From assembly GCA_016098155.1 (NCBI GenBank), contig JAAAJB010000486.1, forward strand, positions 4,382 through 27,392: a DNA stretch of 23,011 nucleotides, written 5' to 3'. Shown here piece by piece: positions 7,969-18,599 of this stretch (the first letter of the stretch is position 1; every line of letters begins with the position of its first letter). The notes under the pieces are model-generated. The model had not been told where the DNA came from and made no database searches. It saw only the letters and a list, made by a program, of their open reading frames with translations. The translations under genes were made by a program, and so were the position numbers. The DNA is from Actinomortierella ambigua (taxonomy: Eukaryota > Mortierellomycota > Mortierellomycetes > Mortierellales > Mortierellaceae).

Positions 7969-10641
7969 TCAATCACGATCGGCCTTTCGTACACGGAGAT
8001 CGTTCCGAATCGGAATCTTGAGGCCCTGCTTAGCAAACGTCTTGGACAACTCGGTCGACTCGGTCATGCCGGGGAACTTTTTAGCCGAAAACACCGTAAA
8101 TGGCTGGCTGGTCGCCTCATCAATCACCTCCGATGCATGCTTTCCACCGTCCTCCACGTTAAAGTTGAAGCTATTGAGTAAGGATGAAGAGAGGTGTATG
8201 CGTGTTAATTTACCTTAACACAGAAAAAAAACAAAATTCGCTTAAACTAGAAAAACTGTCTTAATTATGCCCCCTCCCTCACTTTTTTTTTCTTACCTTC
8301 CAAACCGCAGCAGTGAGAATTTGAGCGTATACACGCCCTCGGTACGGATACTCAGGTCCGGGAAGCTGAAATACCATCCAGGTTCCCCCTGTGGGTTGTT
8401 GAGCAAGATTGGCGACACGACAATCGAGCCCATCAGGATCCGTGTCAACTTTGGTGGATCCTGCTGGCCCGGTGTCGCAATCATGCTCCGCACCTGCGAC
8501 CCGTCGTCCGACCATAGCGATGCGTGCAGGACAAACAACGGATCATGCTGAAGAAAGCTCACCTCCTCATCGTAGTCGTCGTCGTCGCCTTCGTCGTTGT
8601 CGCCTTCGATATCGTTGTTATTATTGCCTAGCCCCCTGCCGCCCTCGATATGTGGCGCCACTGCCGCCGCTGCCTCTCCTGAAATGTTTTTGGAGTGGGA
8701 TGGAGGTGAGTCGTCCTCGTCTAGCTCGTCGTGCTCTTCGTCATCCTCATCATGCGAGTGGCTACCATGTCGGACAAGTGAAGGACCTGCCATTCCTCTT
8801 GAAATAGATGTCCGTGTGTGTGTCGTAGTGTGGGCTGGTTGCTGCTGTTTTTGTTGTTGTTGTTGCTCGTCTGCATCGGTCATTTCGACATCGCCTCCAC
8901 CCGACATGGTCGAAGAGTGGAGTAGCCCAGCAAGCCCATCCATATCTCCATTCCGAGCGTGTACTCCTCCTCCTCCTGCGCCTCCATCCATGTTGTTGTT
9001 ACTGCTGCTGCTGGTAGTACTGCCTCCATAATGAGCCGATCCATCCTGCTGCTTCAGCGACGATTTTTCCGAAGCTGCCACTGCTGCCGCAGCCGCTGCC
9101 GCAGCTGCAACAGCAGCGGCGGAAGCTTTCCTTGAAGACGCCAGAAGCTTTGGTGGCAAGTCATTGCATGTCCACTGTTCGCTGATGCTCTTCTTCTTTG
9201 TCTTTTTGATGCCGCTACCTCCATGCCTACTGCTGGATCCTCCTCCTCCTCTGCCTTGAGGATTGGAAGAACCACCCTCTCGCTCGTCCTCTTCGTCGCC
9301 TTCTTCACCGTCGTCTTCCATGATCAGTTGAACAATCGGCGGTGGATCGATTGGGCGGCGGTCCTTTTCACCAAAGCCGCACATCCGAGCATGCAATGGT
9401 TGTTGAACAATCTTGATCCGGAATCGTCGACGACTGCTCCTTTTTTTTTTTTAGTTGTTTGAATGTGGAGAAGAGAAGAGGGGGGGGCAGGGGAAAGAAA
9501 GGGGTGAGGGGGGGGGAGTTAGCAATGTCTCTCATATCTCGGGGAAAAGACAAAAAAAAAAAAGCTTGCTCTTTACTTTGCATAAGACGCATTGAAGTAT
9601 ATTGATCGCTCTTATTTTTCTCCAGCGGTAACAATATTAATCAGAGGAATAAAGGGGGGAAGAGACTTACTTCAAATCATCTTGATCAGCAATTGACCTT
9701 CTCGTGGCTGGTACAGTCGGCACAGGAGCAGAAGGAGCAGCAGCAGCAGCAGAGCCCTCATGGTGATGCTGGTGGTGCTGGTGGCTATCTGAGGAAGACA
9801 ATGCAGTGTGCGAGCTGTCCGATCCAGCGGTCGATGCCAGTGTTCCCGACAGACGTTGCCCATCCTCTTCGTCTTCTGTCTTGATTGTTGGTTGATGAGA
9901 GGATGTCGACTCTCGACGATATTGGCCAGGGAAAGTGGGAGGATGTGGATGAGGAAGAGAATGAGGATGATCTTTCTTTGGAGTCTCAGGACCATGCGCG
10001 GTAGCATGTTGCGGAGCGCCTCCTTCAGAAGGAAGCATGCGGTGAGGGTGCGAGGGGTGTTTGGGCGCAAGCGGTTGGTAAACGGTCGTTCCCGCACCTG
10101 CGGGGCCTAGCTTTTCTTCTCCAGCTCTGACGGATGATAACGATGACGATGTCGACGACGGATGGGGCGGCGGTGCAGTTCCTGCAGGAGGAGGTTGCGA
10201 GTATCCATGAGGGGGCGGATGAGGATAGCCGCGTCCCGGTGGCGGTGGTGGGTACGAAGGGTGGTGGTAGCCGTGGTAGGGTAGCCCGTGAGGTGGGGGC
10301 GGCTGATGGTATGGGTAGTAGTGGGCTGGTGGTGGCGGATAGTCGCCACTGTGCGGAGGAGGAGGCGGAGGGTACGGATAACCCGACCCTGGAGGGGGCG
10401 GGGGATGGTGGTGGTCGTAGTAGTGAGGGTGATGGTGGAGGTGGTGTGGGGGCGGCGGTTGCGCAAAGGATGAGGACGAGGCTGTCGACGACGACGACTC
10501 GCGGCGTCCATGGCCTTGCGGCGCATAATGCGGCGCTACTGGTGGCTGGTCCGAGTATGGATTGTCATTCTTCTTTGGAGCCGAGTAAGCGGCGTCGTCT
10601 TGTTCTTCTGGGTCGGACACGAGGTTGCGGATGGATGCCAT
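7969..10641 (-). CDS. velB: Velvet-domain transcriptional regulator, VelB-type
   Basis: Three exons (10641-9671, 9439-8297, 8170-7969) give 771 residues. Velvet proteins are fungal DNA-binding factors coupling development, spores and secondary metabolism; VelB dimerises with VeA or VosA. Residues 1-323 are disordered and rich in Pro, His, Tyr, Ser and Gly. The velvet domain opens at about 333 with VQQPLHARMCGFGEKDRRPI, is split by about 245 residues of acidic, Gly, poly-Ala and poly-Gln sequence (about 366-612), and resumes with FVLHASLWSDDG, LMGSIVVSP and PDLSIRTEGVYTLKFSL. Exon 3 supplies PFTVFSAKKFPGMTESTELS and the TFAKQGLKIPIR end. The start at 10641 has a good context (AACAATGG). An in-frame ATG at 10833 would add 64 mostly hydrophobic residues read from the leader and was not chosen. 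VelB is preferred over VosA because of the QQP and GFG/KDRRP blocks. Confidence 0.94.
9440..9670 (-). other. velB: Velvet intron 1 with a poly-A tract before its acceptor
   Basis: This 231-nt intron starts GTAAGT (9670). On the coding strand its 3' end reads CT, then twelve A, then G at 9440. This acceptor is required: it restores phase (AA plus G) and leads straight into SSRRRFRIKIVQQP. An in-frame TAA just upstream of the A-tract rules out unspliced reading. Confidence 0.75.
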
Positions 10642-12377
10642 TGTTATGAGAGTCCGAAGAGGGGATAATGAAAGAAAGAGAGAAGGAGGGTTAATGAGAG
10701 TCGATGAATGAATGAACGGGAAGAGAGAGAGGGGGAGTGGGATGAATGCAACGACGGAAAAAAATGATTTGCTGCTGAGGGAGAGCCAGCCAGCCAGCCA
10801 GCCAACCAACCAACCACCAACCAACCCGCTCACCCCCCACTGTACTCAGCCAGCCAACCAACCTCATTCATTTATGATTTATTGTTTTCTTTCCAACTGG
10901 ACAAAAAAAGCACCAAAAGGAGGGCTCAATCGCTTGTGGAAAATGCCTCACTCTGTCCAAATTTGGACATTGGAGCACCTGTGACCCTCTCTGCCTAGTC
11001 CTTTCTCAGGGCCCATCACAGAACAGGAACATCACCATCATCATCACCACACGCAGCCACCCCCCCTCCCCCCGCGGTAGTGTCACAGATTGATTGCACC
11101 AACGCCCTTGTCCACCCACTCAGAAATAAGACCCCCCGGGATTAGAACCCCCTCCCCTCCAACGGATTCGGTAGTACTGCTCGACTTTCTTGCTGGTCTA
11201 TCCCTGTTTCAGTCCGTCTTGCCAACGAACCTCGAGGACCTGAATGGCCCCTTGTCCTGTCGGTCTAGATCGCATAGAGAGAGAGAGAGAGAGAGAGAGA
11301 GAGCCGTTACACGTTACACACGTTACACACGTTTACACTCCACGCGATGAAGCAACACTGATTCTCTCTCGCTCGCTCGCTCGCTCTCTCTCTCTCTCGC
11401 TCTCTCTCTCTCAAGTCGTCTATCGACTTGGAAGACTTGAACCATCATTGGGTTGTACCTCGCCTGACCATGTCTTCCTGTTGCGGCACTGGTCACAACA
11501 ACGGCGATTTCTCTCTGCGAGAAAAAAAACTTACTATGGGGAATGACCAAATGACATACATACATACATACATAGCGCTCGTTGAACAATTACTGCCTGA
11601 CATTCAACGTCTTCCGATTGTAATTCCTGTTTCCTTTTACTCCATTCAAAGGTTCCCCCCCCCCCTCACTTTAGCAGACACCCATAGGCATAAAGTAGCA
11701 AGATCTATCTTGGTAGACACACCACCCCCTTGCCTCCTGCCCTGCCTTTTCTTCTGCGCCCTACCCCGACCACATTCAGCCGCAACACCAACAACACACA
11801 AAAAAAAAAGGACGCTCCAAGACCACCAATCCTCATCATCATTAGCGCTGCGATAGTTTTTCCCTTCCCATCTCCTGCCAACTCGCCATGACAGATGATC
11901 CGACATTGTTTTCCTTCAATTTTCTTTTACTGCATGTTGCATTACCGAACAACTGGGAGGAGCTGACCTCGGGCCTTTGTCAGAGTAATGGACCTGAACA
12001 AAGATCATGCTACAACAAAGAGTAAGAATAAAAAAAAAAGTCTGGATTGTTTTTCCCCTGGGACAGCAGTGATACAAGGACTCTAACCGCCCCATATCAG
12101 TGATTGGTCCTTCTTGGCAACAAAACACAGTTCCGAGCTAACGGTCCCAGGAGTGTGATAATGATAACAGAGGGATTATTGGATATTACCCCAATTTAGC
12201 GGGTTCTATTGGGATCTGCCTGTATAAACCCAACAGTGAAGGTTGTGGTAGCGCACGGACGCATTTTTTTGCTTACTCTCATTGGAAGGGCAAGTTGGGA
12301 CAGAACGGGTGAGAGAGAAGGAGGAAAAAAAAAATTAAATTTACTTTCTAAATTTTTTTCTTACGGGTAATAATTCT
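10642..12377. other. Spacer upstream of velvet: leader, tetranucleotide repeats, opposed GA and CT tracts
   Basis: Directly upstream of the velvet ATG the minus strand is CT-rich leader. At about 10786-10862 there are imperfect CCAG/CCAA tetranucleotide repeats. A (GA)n tract at about 11275-11303 and a CT/GCTC tract at about 11363-11412 lie back to back. In this window such tracts are CT-rich on the coding strand of the nearby gene, so this looks like a divergent promoter with an unrecognised plus-strand transcript to the right. A (CATA)n run lies at about 11554-11573. A candidate spliced ORF at 11888-12158 is listed separately. Confidence 0.45.
11888..12158 (+). CDS. Candidate small two-exon ORF (63 aa), weak
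   Basis: This was not recognised. The ATG at 11888 follows a pyrimidine-rich leader ending CCAACTCGCC. Exon 1 (11888-12021) encodes MTDDPTLFSFNFLLLHVALP and then NNWEELTSGLCQSNGPEQ. A GTAAGA donor at 12022 and an acceptor ending CCATATCAG at 12100, with a branch-like CTAAC 10-20 bases before it, give a 79-nt intron that stays in phase. Exon 2 encodes DWSFLATKHSSELTVPGV and stops at 12156-12158. Without splicing the ORF ends after 45 residues at 12025. Support is only intron signals and an upstream CT tract. It could equally be noncoding sequence or part of a different transcript using the acceptor at 12150. Confidence 0.22.
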
Positions 12378-14678
12378 CTAAACATTAAAGTTTTCGTAAA
12401 TGTTGCCAAACTTGCAAAACTTGGCATAGGCATCGGTGCCATAGCCATGCATGGTAAACACCTTGAGATCGCCTCCCCAATATTCGGCATAGACCTTGCT
12501 CATCGGCAATCCAATCCCCAGATGCACCGCCGTGTCTTGCTGCTGCCGAGGGTCCAGATGCCCAACCTTCTTCGCCACCGGCTGTCCCCGTTGTTGGCTT
12601 GGGTCGATCATCTGTGGCGTCGGTGAGGCCGCCGCTGCTCCTGTCGAATGCTGCTGTTGTTGCTGCTGATGCTGATGCTGCTTCTTGAGGCGATACTGCT
12701 CTCGTGCATGACGGTCCAGCTGGATCACAGGGGTCACCTTGTCCTTGCTACCGCTCTTGGCATCTCGCCTCGACGCCACTGGCTTTGGCGGTGGGGGAAG
12801 GACCACGCTCTCGTCATCATCATGGCTGCTGTCGTCGTTGTCCGCGGCGGTGGCAGCGACGCCGCTCTTATAGGCAATATCCTCCTCATCTTCCTCTTCC
12901 TCCTCAACATCCTGCGGCGACGACGTGCCCCGACTAGGTGAGACCAGCTGCTCCTGGACGGTGGCCGCCATGCGAGACACCTTTTCAAAGTTTGCAAACC
13001 TGGCCGATTGCTGAGCGTACGACCACAGATATTTTTCCGTTTCCGGGTCAATCCCGCCGCCACGGTCCGAGATCCGAAAGACAATGTCGTGTGTGCCCTC
13101 GCAGACCGTGATCTGGATCGGCGGCAACTCGCCTCCGGGCTGTTGTTGTTGTGAATTGAGTTCATTGTTGCGCAACATCACGAACCGCATCGAGTTTTTC
13201 AACAACTCGTACAGGATATACTCAATGTGGTCCGGGATATACGAAAACTCGGCATCGATATTCCCGTCCAAGACCACCTTGGGTGGCTCGATCCCTCCAC
13301 CAATCGCCTGCCGACACGTCTCCGCCGCCAACAACGCCGTCCGCTCCACAATGTCGCGTGGATTGCAATGGGTATAGATGATGCCGATATAGCCCCGGTC
13401 GGTCATCATATGGTTCGGCGAGTTGTAATTGGCCGTCAACGAAATGTGCTGCTCCGCCAGTACGCGCCGCGAGATCCGCGACCGCAACATCTTGTTCATA
13501 AACTGGTCCACGACCTCGGGCGGGATATGCTTCGAACACTCCATGATCCCCAACGCCAGCTGCGGGATCACCACCAGATGGTCGTTCAACAGACCCTTGA
13601 CGAGCTCACAAAACTTTTCATTGTCGTCCAGCGTCTTGATCTCGGGCACCTTGCGCAGCTTCTCAAACGCTTGCCAATACAGGTCGTACACAAGCTCAAT
13701 ATGCGGATTCGTCCCAACAATGAACGGCAGATTTTGAAAGTCACGGATCCGGTGCGCCAATCGCACGGGCAGCTCCGTTCGCACATAGTTGGCCGACTTG
13801 AGCAGCTTGTCCGGTTGCATATTCCTCCCAAAGAAGACCAGTTGCCGCAGCGTGATCGGCGTCACCGTCTGATGCACATACGGGTCAAGGATTCGGTTCT
13901 GATAAAAGTGCTGAGGACTGTATCGCCGCCTGGGTGAGCTCGTCGCCGGTGTGAACGCCATCGTCGGTGCCATCCGACCGACACTCCCTGTGGTGGCCTG
14001 GATCGGGAATGCTGTCGAGTGTAGGCCACTGGCGGCCGATTTCGTCGCCGACGAGACCGAGGCTGCGCCCATCATCGAGCGACTAGAGCTGCCGCTCGAG
14101 TTGCCGGCAGGCATCGACTCGATTGCTGCGGTCAATTGACTATAGCATCGCCGACATTGTTGTTGTGTTTGTTGTTGTTGTTGTTGTTGCCGAACAAGTT
14201 GTGGAAACGATCGAGAGGTAGAGGATGATGTTGGGTATTGCAGAGTAGAGATCCGGGCTTGTCCGAGGGACGACGATGCTCCTGATAGGGCGACGCGACG
14301 GCGGTCATGCTGGTTTGGGTAGTGCCAACAGGCCTGTGCGGACATTCTAGTCGTAGGCAGAGTGCACAGTGACCGTGCTGCTGCTGATCCTCCTCCTCCA
14401 CCTCCGACAACCCCGCTGGATCGATAAGCTGAGCAAGAGGACGACGCGGGGAAGGAAGAAGAGGTGGCTGCTCGGACTCTTGCTCCGGTAGACTTTGAGC
14501 CATTGGACCATGATGCTGCTGTCATTGATGTTGCTGTGATAGATTGATCTGATTGATGGAGAAGCAGCATCCGCGTTCCTGTTGCGGTTGAAAGTGATCT
14601 TGAGCGACAAGCAGAGCTGCGGGTTTGCGGACAGCAGGCCCAAGACGAGGCCGATCTTGGCAGACGTGTCAAAGTCAT
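12378..14678 (-). CDS. Mitochondrial BCKDK/PDK-family protein kinase
   Basis: A single 766-residue exon. The family phosphorylates and inactivates mitochondrial 2-oxoacid dehydrogenases (pyruvate or branched-chain) using a GHKL-type ATP fold. The N-terminus is rich in Arg, Ser and Thr and poor in acids, as expected for a matrix targeting signal, but the low-complexity leader runs about 250 residues. The kinase starts at about 253 (YSPQHFYQNRILDPYV), then LVFFGRNM, LLKSANYVRTELPVRLAHRI, LPFIVGTNPH, SRISRRVLAEQHISL, N-box ELLKNSMR (about 490), G1 box SDRGGGID (about 537) and G2 box LGIGLPMSKVYAEYWGG (about 720). The ELPVR..HRI and LPFI..NP blocks are closest to BCKDK, but substrate cannot be settled by eye. 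Between G1 and G2 lie about 180 residues rather than about 55, filled with Glu/Asp, His and Gln runs. The stop at 12378 is followed on the minus strand by AT-rich sequence. Confidence 0.93.
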   Translation of the reverse strand: MTLTRLPRSASSWACCPQTRSSACRSRSLSTATGTRMLLLHQSDQSITATSMTAASWSNGSKSTGARVRAATSSSFPASSSCSAYRSSGVVGGGGGGSAAARSLCTLPTTRMSAQACWHYPNQHDRRRVALSGASSSLGQARISTLQYPTSSSTSRSFPQLVRQQQQQQQTQQQCRRCYSQLTAAIESMPAGNSSGSSSRSMMGAASVSSATKSAASGLHSTAFPIQATTGSVGRMAPTMAFTPATSSPRRRYSPQHFYQNRILDPYVHQTVTPITLRQLVFFGRNMQPDKLLKSANYVRTELPVRLAHRIRDFQNLPFIVGTNPHIELVYDLYWQAFEKLRKVPEIKTLDDNEKFCELVKGLLNDHLVVIPQLALGIMECSKHIPPEVVDQFMNKMLRSRISRRVLAEQHISLTANYNSPNHMMTDRGYIGIIYTHCNPRDIVERTALLAAETCRQAIGGGIEPPKVVLDGNIDAEFSYIPDHIEYILYELLKNSMRFVMLRNNELNSQQQQPGGELPPIQITVCEGTHDIVFRISDRGGGIDPETEKYLWSYAQQSARFANFEKVSRMAATVQEQLVSPSRGTSSPQDVEEEEEDEEDIAYKSGVAATAADNDDSSHDDDESVVLPPPPKPVASRRDAKSGSKDKVTPVIQLDRHAREQYRLKKQHQHQQQQQQHSTGAAAASPTPQMIDPSQQRGQPVAKKVGHLDPRQQQDTAVHLGIGLPMSKVYAEYWGGDLKVFTMHGYGTDAYAKFCKFGNIYENFNV

Positions 14679-15622
14679 GATATTGGTCTAGATAGAGAGA
14701 TTCACTTGTGGTGGTGATAGTAGTGGTAGTAGTGGTGGTGTGGAGTAAAATGAGGAGAGATATGAAGAGAAGAGAGAGAGAGAGAGAAGAAAAAAGAAGA
14801 AGAAAAAGGAACCAAAAAAAAAGGTGACGAAAGGTGACGGGGAACGTAGAGACGGGACCCAAGGGGATGAAAGGTTGGAGATAAGCGAACAAAGGCCACC
14901 AACAGTAAAGGGGGTCGAGAGTGAAGGAAGGGGAAGGGGAGGTCAGAGTGCAAGAGGAATCGAAATGAGGCAATGACGACCAAGCACGTTTGGGGATGCA
15001 AAGCCAGGCAGGAAGAGAAGTAAAAGAGAGAGAGCGAGATAGAGATAGATAGAGAGACAGGGAGCGAAAAAAAATGAGCGAATAGTGTGCAAGGTCGAAT
15101 GCTGCAGCAAACTAGAGCAGAGAGGTGTTGTTTCGCTTCGATCGTATCGAGATAGCAAGAAATACAAAGAGAGTGAGAGAGTGAGAGAGTGAGTGAGAGT
15201 GAGAGTGAGAGAGAGAGCAATCAATAAAAAAGCGAAAGGTCAATGTCGATGATGATGAATGAAAAAGAGAAGAGATGAGAGACAAATAAGGGTAAGAAGG
15301 AAAGAGTAAAGAAGAAGGAAAAGCAAGAGTGGAAAAGGGCGTTCCAATGATGAGTGATACCCTCTCTCTTACTCTCACTCAATATGAGGGGTGGGGGGGG
15401 TGCGACTATCCGAAAAGTTTGAATCATATGCCTTTTTTGACTCCATTGAGTCAGCCATATCAAACTTGCCATCTTGCCCTGAACCTTACTGCTCCCCTTC
15501 TCCTCGCGCCCCACGTCGCTCACTGTCCCCCAATCCCACCCCCCCCTTCCTTGCCAACATGTACTCTGTCTGTCTCTCTTTCTTTCTTTATTGAACAAAA
15601 CAACCTTCTCAGTCACTCACTT
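14679..15622. other. Kinase promoter and leader region, strongly CT-rich on the coding strand
   Basis: The plus strand is almost all purine from about 14750 to 15330, including (GA)n at 14771-14788 and GAGAGT-type repeats at about 15171-15218. On the minus strand this is a long pyrimidine tract upstream of the kinase ATG. ORFs of 62-208 codons read from it are Ser/Leu/Phe-rich translations of CT repeats and are not accepted. The right part (15360-15622) should include the 3'UTR of the next minus-strand gene. Confidence 0.5.
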
Positions 15623-15811
15623 TTACTCTCTCTCTCCATCTCTCTCTCCCCCTCCCCTTGACTTGTTCCTCCCACCATGCGGTGTCGCACGCAAGACCGC
15701 ACTCACTCTGCCAACAGTCATTTCCGAACGTGCAAATGCGCGAAACAGCCCCGACTCGACCACCATTTCCGCCACCTGCACTGAGCTTAGCGGACAATGC
15801 AGTTGTTGTTC

Positions 15812-15888
<77 letters not shown>

Positions 15889-17392
15889 CTTGCTCTTGCT
15901 GTTGTGGATATCCCCTATGAAGAGCGGATGCATCCATTCTTGGACGGTGTGAGATAAATGTGGTGACCATGGGTTCGTGCTCTTCTTCTTCTGCTGCTGT
16001 TGTCGTTGCAACTGCTGCTGTTGCTGACAGGCCTTGCATTATCTGCTCACAGCATGCAGGGCAGACGCAACTGCGACAATGTGTTGGACACAAATATGAA
16101 CAAGAATGGTGTTCCGTGCTCCCCACCACATTTCCCGTTGCTGCTGCTGCTGCTGCTGCTGCTGCAGACTTTTCCCTTCCCCCTTCCCCCCCTCCTTCTC
16201 CTCCTCCTACATCAGTGTGGTTTCGCACAAACGCAACTGCCCAGAGTTGGTAGCGCCGAGGCCTGAGTCCCTTCTTGGTCATCGACGGCATCCTTGAAGA
16301 GGACAGAGTACAAGGAGACGAGGGAGGGGAGGAAAGAGAAAAAGAAGATGAAGAAGAGGCTCGCCATTCGGCGTCAGCGTCAAGTTCGCCATCATCGTAG
16401 TCTTCGTCTGACTCGTTCGCCAACGCGTAGCAGTAGCCGCCGCAGCAGCAGCAACCGCCCTCCGTGGAGGTAGCATCAGTCACGACACCCGTGTGTCGGT
16501 GCCACCAAACCATATCTTCCAGCATCGTGGTGATGACAGTGGTCCTGGAGCTATGGCTATTGCCATTGCTATCGCTATCATTAATGCTGTTGCAGTCAAC
16601 AGGCCCTCCACCCTCCTCCTCCTCCTCACCCTCCTCCCCTTTGACTCTCATGCCAACAACTACACTGCCACCACCACCACCATCGAGCAACATCTGGCGC
16701 AAAAAGTCGGCTCCGGCCTCCAACCGGGACCGGCGATGGCGCGTCGGGACTGGGACGGCGACCGTGAAGATTCGGACCAGGGACTCATCCATCCACTGGA
16801 GACGTGTGGCCAGCAACGCGTGTAACGATGAATGGTACCAATCTATCGTTGCTGTTGCTGTTGTTGTTGTTGTTGTTGTCGCGAAAGTACACCTACGAGT
16901 ACCGGTACTGTTGTTGGTCCCTCGTAGGATTGGTGGCGCTTCTTCAGAGGCATTTATACCATGACTAGCGCCACCACTAACACCACCACCACCACCACCG
17001 CCACCAGAACAGCAGGTCGTCGTGATCGTGGACTTGACAAACTCCAACAGCCGCACCACGTTGACCTGCTGGTAATGCTTGCGAGGGAGACCTTGACTTC
17101 TTCCTCCTCCTCTTCCTTGTTCAAGCGCTGGAGAATGGAGAGGAGATGAGGGTGATGACGAGAAAGAGGAAGCGGAGGCGGGAGAAGGAGGACGCTCCAT
17201 GGCCGCACGGATCCTTTGGCGAATTCGGGACGGGTCCAAGTCGCTCGCGTTGTACACCGCTGCAAGGTAGTTGTTGTTGCTGCTGTTGTTGTTGTGGCTG
17301 TTGCTATTGCTGCTGTAGTGATTGTGTGGGACCGTGGTCGAACGCATGGCCAAAGCGTGGCCCTTGTAGTTTGACAAAGCTGAACAGTTCAT
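15623..17392 (-). CDS. Unrecognised 589-residue low-complexity protein with polyQ and Cys cluster
   Basis: This minus-strand frame stays open for 1770 nt. I do not recognise a family. It begins MNCSALSNYKGHALAMRSTT, then Asn/Ser-rich sequence. More ordinary segments follow: ASDLDPSRIRQRIRAAMERP (about 49-68), YQQVNVVRLLEFVKSTI, WYHSSLHALLATRLQWMDES and VRIFTVAVPVP (about 180-215), MLEDMVWWHRHTGVVTDA, and RRYQLWAVAFVRNHTD. Between them lie Gly, Thr, Glu, Ser and Ala runs, an acidic stretch, CCCC, a dense cysteine cluster CSYLCPTHCRSCVCPACC (about 432-449), and about 30 Gln coded mostly by CAA (about 500-530). The C-terminus is GLFRAFARSEMTVGRVSAVL then a basic Gly/Arg tail. The final 30 residues could be intron read-through. 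Other long frames here are antisense readings of the repeats. It starts only 168 bp downstream of the MDM35 stop. Confidence 0.6.
15802..15905. repeat. CAA/CAG (TTG/CTG) microsatellite encoding polyQ
   Basis: The plus strand reads TTGTTGTTG for about 20 units, then CTG units, then CTCTTG units. It lies in frame in the minus-strand ORF 15623-17392 as a near-pure glutamine tract, with flanking Glu codons at the impure end. Slippage makes its length likely variable between strains. Confidence 0.85.
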
Positions 17393-17560
17393 GGTTGATG
17401 GTCAATACAGAGTGTCTATCGTGTTTCTTTGCGAGGGGTACGAAATCGTTCTTTTTGCTCTATGCTTGATTGGCGTGGAAGTAAACTTTTGTGGGTGGTA
17501 GAAGGGAAAGGAAGGATGAAAGAAGAAAAAGGTGCGCCCTATGAAAAACTAGTATGAATA

Positions 17561-18599
<1,039 letters not shown>

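Noticed and set aside
8600..9300. Velvet insertion as an unspliced intron
   Set aside because: About 700 nt without any stop in frame, no good donor/acceptor pair, and far longer than other introns in the window.
13227..13937. 236-codon plus-strand ORF antisense to the kinase
   Set aside because: Same codon-bias shadow; Arg/His/Leu-rich with no domain.
14347..15378. Ser/Leu-rich minus-strand ORFs upstream of the kinase
   Set aside because: Translations of CT repeats; better explained as promoter and 5' leader.
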